DNA of 15,020 nt, taken from an uncultured Alphaproteobacteria bacterium (GTDB lineage: Bacteria > Pseudomonadota > Alphaproteobacteria > Caulobacterales > Hyphomonadaceae). Positions within the stretch are counted from its first letter, which is position 1. Each line of letters opens with the position of its first letter. The stretch spans positions 1 to 15,020 of the forward strand of contig CAIKXW010000062.1 of the NCBI GenBank assembly GCA_903831485.1. The letters are read 5' to 3'. The translations under genes and the position numbers were made by a program. Of the stretch, positions 12,932-15,020 are shown piece after piece. The notes under the pieces are model-generated. The model searched no databases, was not told the DNA's origin, and saw only the letters and a program-made list of their open reading frames with translations.

Positions 12932-14727
12932 CTGCCCCAGCTTCACCGAGCTATGTCTGGAACGACCATACATATGACGTCGTCGTCATCGGAGCCGGCG
13001 GATCCGGCCTCCGCGCCGCGCTCGGCTGCGCCCAGGCCGGCCTGAAGACCGCCTGCATCTCGAAAGTCTTCCCCACCCGCTCACACACGGTCGCGGCCCA
13101 GGGCGGCATCTCCGCATCGCTCGGCAATATGGGCCAGGACGACTGGCGCTGGCACATGTACGATACGGTGAAGGGCGCCGACTGGCTCGGCGACCAGGAC
13201 GCGATCGAATACATGGTCCGCGCCGCCCCCGCCGCCGTCTACGAGCTTGAGCACTGGGGCGTGCCCTTCTCGCGCACCGAGGAAGGCAAGATCTACCAGC
13301 GCGCCTTCGGCGGCATGACCAAGAACTATGGCGAAGCCTCGATCCAGCGCACCTGCGCCGCGGCCGACCGCACCGGCCACGCCATGCTCCATACGCTCTA
13401 TGGCCAGTCGCTGAAACACGCTGTCGACTTCTTCATCGAATACTTCGCGCTCGACCTCATCATGCAGGACGGCGCCTGCCGAGGCTTCACCGCGCTGAAA
13501 CTGGACGACGGCTCACTGCACCGCTTCCGCGCCCAGCGCGTCATCCTCGCCACCGGCGGCTATGGCCGCGCCTACTTCTCCGCCACCTCCGCCCACACCT
13601 GCACAGGCGATGGCGGCGGCATGGCGCTGCGCGCTGGCCTGCCCCTGCAGGACATGGAATTCGTGCAGTTCCACCCCACCGGCATCTACGGCTCGGGCTG
13701 CCTCATCACCGAAGGCGCACGCGGCGAAGGCGGCTACCTCACCAACTCCAAGGGCGAACGCTTCATGGAGCGCTACGCCCCCACCGTGAAGGACCTCGCC
13801 TCGCGCGACGTCGTCTCACGCGCGATGACGATGGAAATCCGCGAAGGCCGCGGCGTCGGATCGCAGAATGATCACATCCATCTGCACCTCGATCACCTCG
13901 ACCCGAAGATCCTCCACCAGCGCCTCCCCGGCATTTCGGAGAGCGCAAAGATCTTCGCCGGCGTCGACCTCACGAAAGAGCCGATCCCCGTCCTGCCGAC
14001 CGTGCACTACAACATGGGCGGCATCCCCACGAACTATCACGGTGAAGTCCTCACCAAGACGGCCGGCGATCCCGACACCATCGTGCCCGGCCTGATGGCC
14101 GTCGGCGAAGCGGCGTGCGTCTCCGTCCATGGCGCGAACCGCCTCGGCTCCAACTCGCTGATCGACCTCGTCGTCTTCGGCCGCGCCGCCGGCCTGCGTT
14201 GCGGCGAAGTCCTCGAAGCCAGCGCCAACCAGCAGGACCTGCCCAAGAACGCAGGCGATGATCACCTCGCCCGCTTCGACAAGTTCCGGAACGCCAAGGG
14301 CTCAACCCCCACGGCGAAACTCCGCGCCACCATGCAGCGCGCCATGCAGGAAGACTGCGCCGTCTTCCGTACCGGGGAGACGCTTCAATCCGGCGTCAAG
14401 CGTATCGCCGAAGTGGTCTCCGGCGTCGCCGACATCGGCGTCACCGATCGCGGCATGATCTGGAACACTGACCTGATCGAGACGCTCGAATTCGAGAACC
14501 TTATCATCCAGGCCGCCGCCACGGTGAACTCCGCCGCCAACCGCCAGGAAAGCCGCGGCGCCCACGCCCGCGAGGACTTCCCCAACCGCGACGACGCGCA
14601 GTGGATGAAGCACACCCTCTCCTGGGTCGACGCCAAGGGCGGCGTAAAGATCGACTACCGCCCGGTCCACGCCTACACGATGTCCAACGACGTCGAGTAC
14701 ATCAAACCGAAGCCGCGGGTGTACTGA
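12928..14727 (+). CDS. sdhA: Succinate dehydrogenase flavoprotein subunit
   Basis: A complete 599-residue catalytic subunit that oxidises succinate to fumarate with covalently bound FAD. The dinucleotide fold [16 protein letters not shown] is at 18-33, and [10 protein letters not shown] (51-60) supplies His53, the expected FAD-linking His. QFHPTGIYG (248-256) with His249, [13 protein letters not shown] (261-273), SRDVVSR (292-298) with the catalytic-region Arg, PTVHYNMGG (357-365) with His360 and [11 protein letters not shown] (401-411) with Arg405 are all present. The C-terminus is complete and ends in KPKPRVY. It overlaps sdhD by 4 bases. The iron-sulphur subunit gene sdhB, normally next, does not follow directly: 155 bases without a gene and then an unrelated gene come after the stop. 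Confidence 0.97.
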   Translation: MTAPASPSYVWNDHTYDVVVIGAGGSGLRAALGCAQAGLKTACISKVFPTRSHTVAAQGGISASLGNMGQDDWRWHMYDTVKGADWLGDQDAIEYMVRAAPAAVYELEHWGVPFSRTEEGKIYQRAFGGMTKNYGEASIQRTCAAADRTGHAMLHTLYGQSLKHAVDFFIEYFALDLIMQDGACRGFTALKLDDGSLHRFRAQRVILATGGYGRAYFSATSAHTCTGDGGGMALRAGLPLQDMEFVQFHPTGIYGSGCLITEGARGEGGYLTNSKGERFMERYAPTVKDLASRDVVSRAMTMEIREGRGVGSQNDHIHLHLDHLDPKILHQRLPGISESAKIFAGVDLTKEPIPVLPTVHYNMGGIPTNYHGEVLTKTAGDPDTIVPGLMAVGEAACVSVHGANRLGSNSLIDLVVFGRAAGLRCGEVLEASANQQDLPKNAGDDHLARFDKFRNAKGSTPTAKLRATMQRAMQEDCAVFRTGETLQSGVKRIAEVVSGVADIGVTDRGMIWNTDLIETLEFENLIIQAAATVNSAANRQESRGAHAREDFPNRDDAQWMKHTLSWVDAKGGVKIDYRPVHAYTMSNDVEYIKPKPRVY

Positions 14728-14882
14728 GCCCGGCCCGTCTTCGAAACGTGGTGAATTTTCATCCTGCTGGTCGAGTCTATCCGGCAGCATCCACGCAATG
14801 GCTGAGCTGATCTGAGCCTTCTGGCGCCATTGTGGCATGTCCCGATCCTTGGGCCCTTCTGGCCGGACCTGCGGACGTTGCG

Positions 14883-15020
14883 ATGAAGCCCGTTTACCCT
14901 GATCTGCTTGCCTGCCCGGTCACCTCCGGCGAGCTCCTCGAAACGGGGTCTGGCGTTCTGGGCGCGACCGGCGGGCCACAATACCGCACGGTAGACGGCG
15001 TGAACTGCTTCCTTGGCGTC
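14883..15020 (+). CDS. Protein with N-terminal Trm112-like domain, cut by the window edge
   Basis: A frame opening at ATG 14883 and running open to the end, 46 residues visible. YPDLLACPVTSGELLE (5-20) and QYRTVDGVNCFLGV (33-46) match the Trm112-like pattern LxCPxCxxxL...YxIxDGIPxLL. Only one Cys of the usual zinc CxxC pair is present (Cys11, with Thr at the second place), so this is a degenerate, probably non-zinc version. Such domains often stand in front of a SAM-dependent methyltransferase domain or alone; the rest is outside the window. The ribosome-binding site is weak (GCGGACG). Codon use has more T and A in third positions than the sdh genes. It stands where sdhB would be expected. 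Confidence 0.6.
   Translation, partial: MKPVYPDLLACPVTSGELLETGSGVLGATGGPQYRTVDGVNCFLGV

Noticed and set aside
14799..14818. CTGAGC-TGAT-CTGAGC direct repeat after sdhA
   Set aside because: It is too short, there is no second symmetric element, and no terminator or operator function can be supported.
1..15020. CRISPR array, tRNA or rRNA genes, insertion sequences, phage or plasmid functions
   Set aside because: No spaced repeat arrays, tRNA-like cloverleafs, transposase motifs or terminal inverted repeats were seen on reading both strands.

Overview
The window is about 15 kb of gene-dense, GC-rich DNA with GC-ending codons and very short intergenic gaps. The gene families point to an alphaproteobacterium, and I would guess the Caulobacterales/Hyphomonadaceae side. 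The pointers are a HisKA_2-type soluble histidine kinase, a small HPt protein of alphaproteobacterial type, a malyl-CoA thioesterase-like/mesaconyl-CoA hydratase gene pair and an sdhCDA operon of alphaproteobacterial type. The taxon is an inference from protein family resemblance, not from a marker gene.

Left part (1-3425): the tail of an unidentified + strand gene, then a sensor-less HisKA_2 histidine kinase (221-964). Its 3' end overlaps by 10 bases the last gene of a three-gene minus-strand operon. That operon encodes a 91-aa conserved protein, a 50-aa single-pass membrane microprotein and a 102-aa conserved protein, and the last two are joined by a TAGTG stop/start overlap. Next come a VOC-fold protein (+), a lipoprotein (-) and a SnoaL-like protein (-).

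Middle (3426-8747): an aspartate-semialdehyde dehydrogenase homologue that has lost both the catalytic Cys and the catalytic His, a RarD-type permease, a 377-base structured intergenic region with several dyads, an orphan HPt protein, a class C beta-lactamase-fold serine hydrolase (-), a second VOC protein (+) and a PdxY-type pyridoxal kinase (-).

Right part (8883-15020): a CitE/Mcl-family CoA-ester lyase, most like (3S)-malyl-CoA thioesterase, is translationally coupled to mesaconyl-CoA hydratase. This pair belongs to the lower half of the ethylmalonyl-CoA pathway (C2 assimilation to malate and glyoxylate). It is followed by a small membrane protein, a class I glutamine amidotransferase (-), and sdhC-sdhD-sdhA with ATGA overlaps behind a TTGACA promoter. 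No sdhB follows directly. The next gene, cut by the window edge, starts with a Trm112-like domain.

The metabolic genes converge on C4 acids: malyl-CoA/mesaconyl-CoA chemistry feeds malate, and succinate dehydrogenase links the same pool to the quinone pool. Most of the rest is single-gene housekeeping or accessory function. The observation that most deserves a second look is the ASADH homologue with replaced active-site residues. The next most interesting are the microprotein operon, the structured region at 5453-5829 and the missing sdhB.
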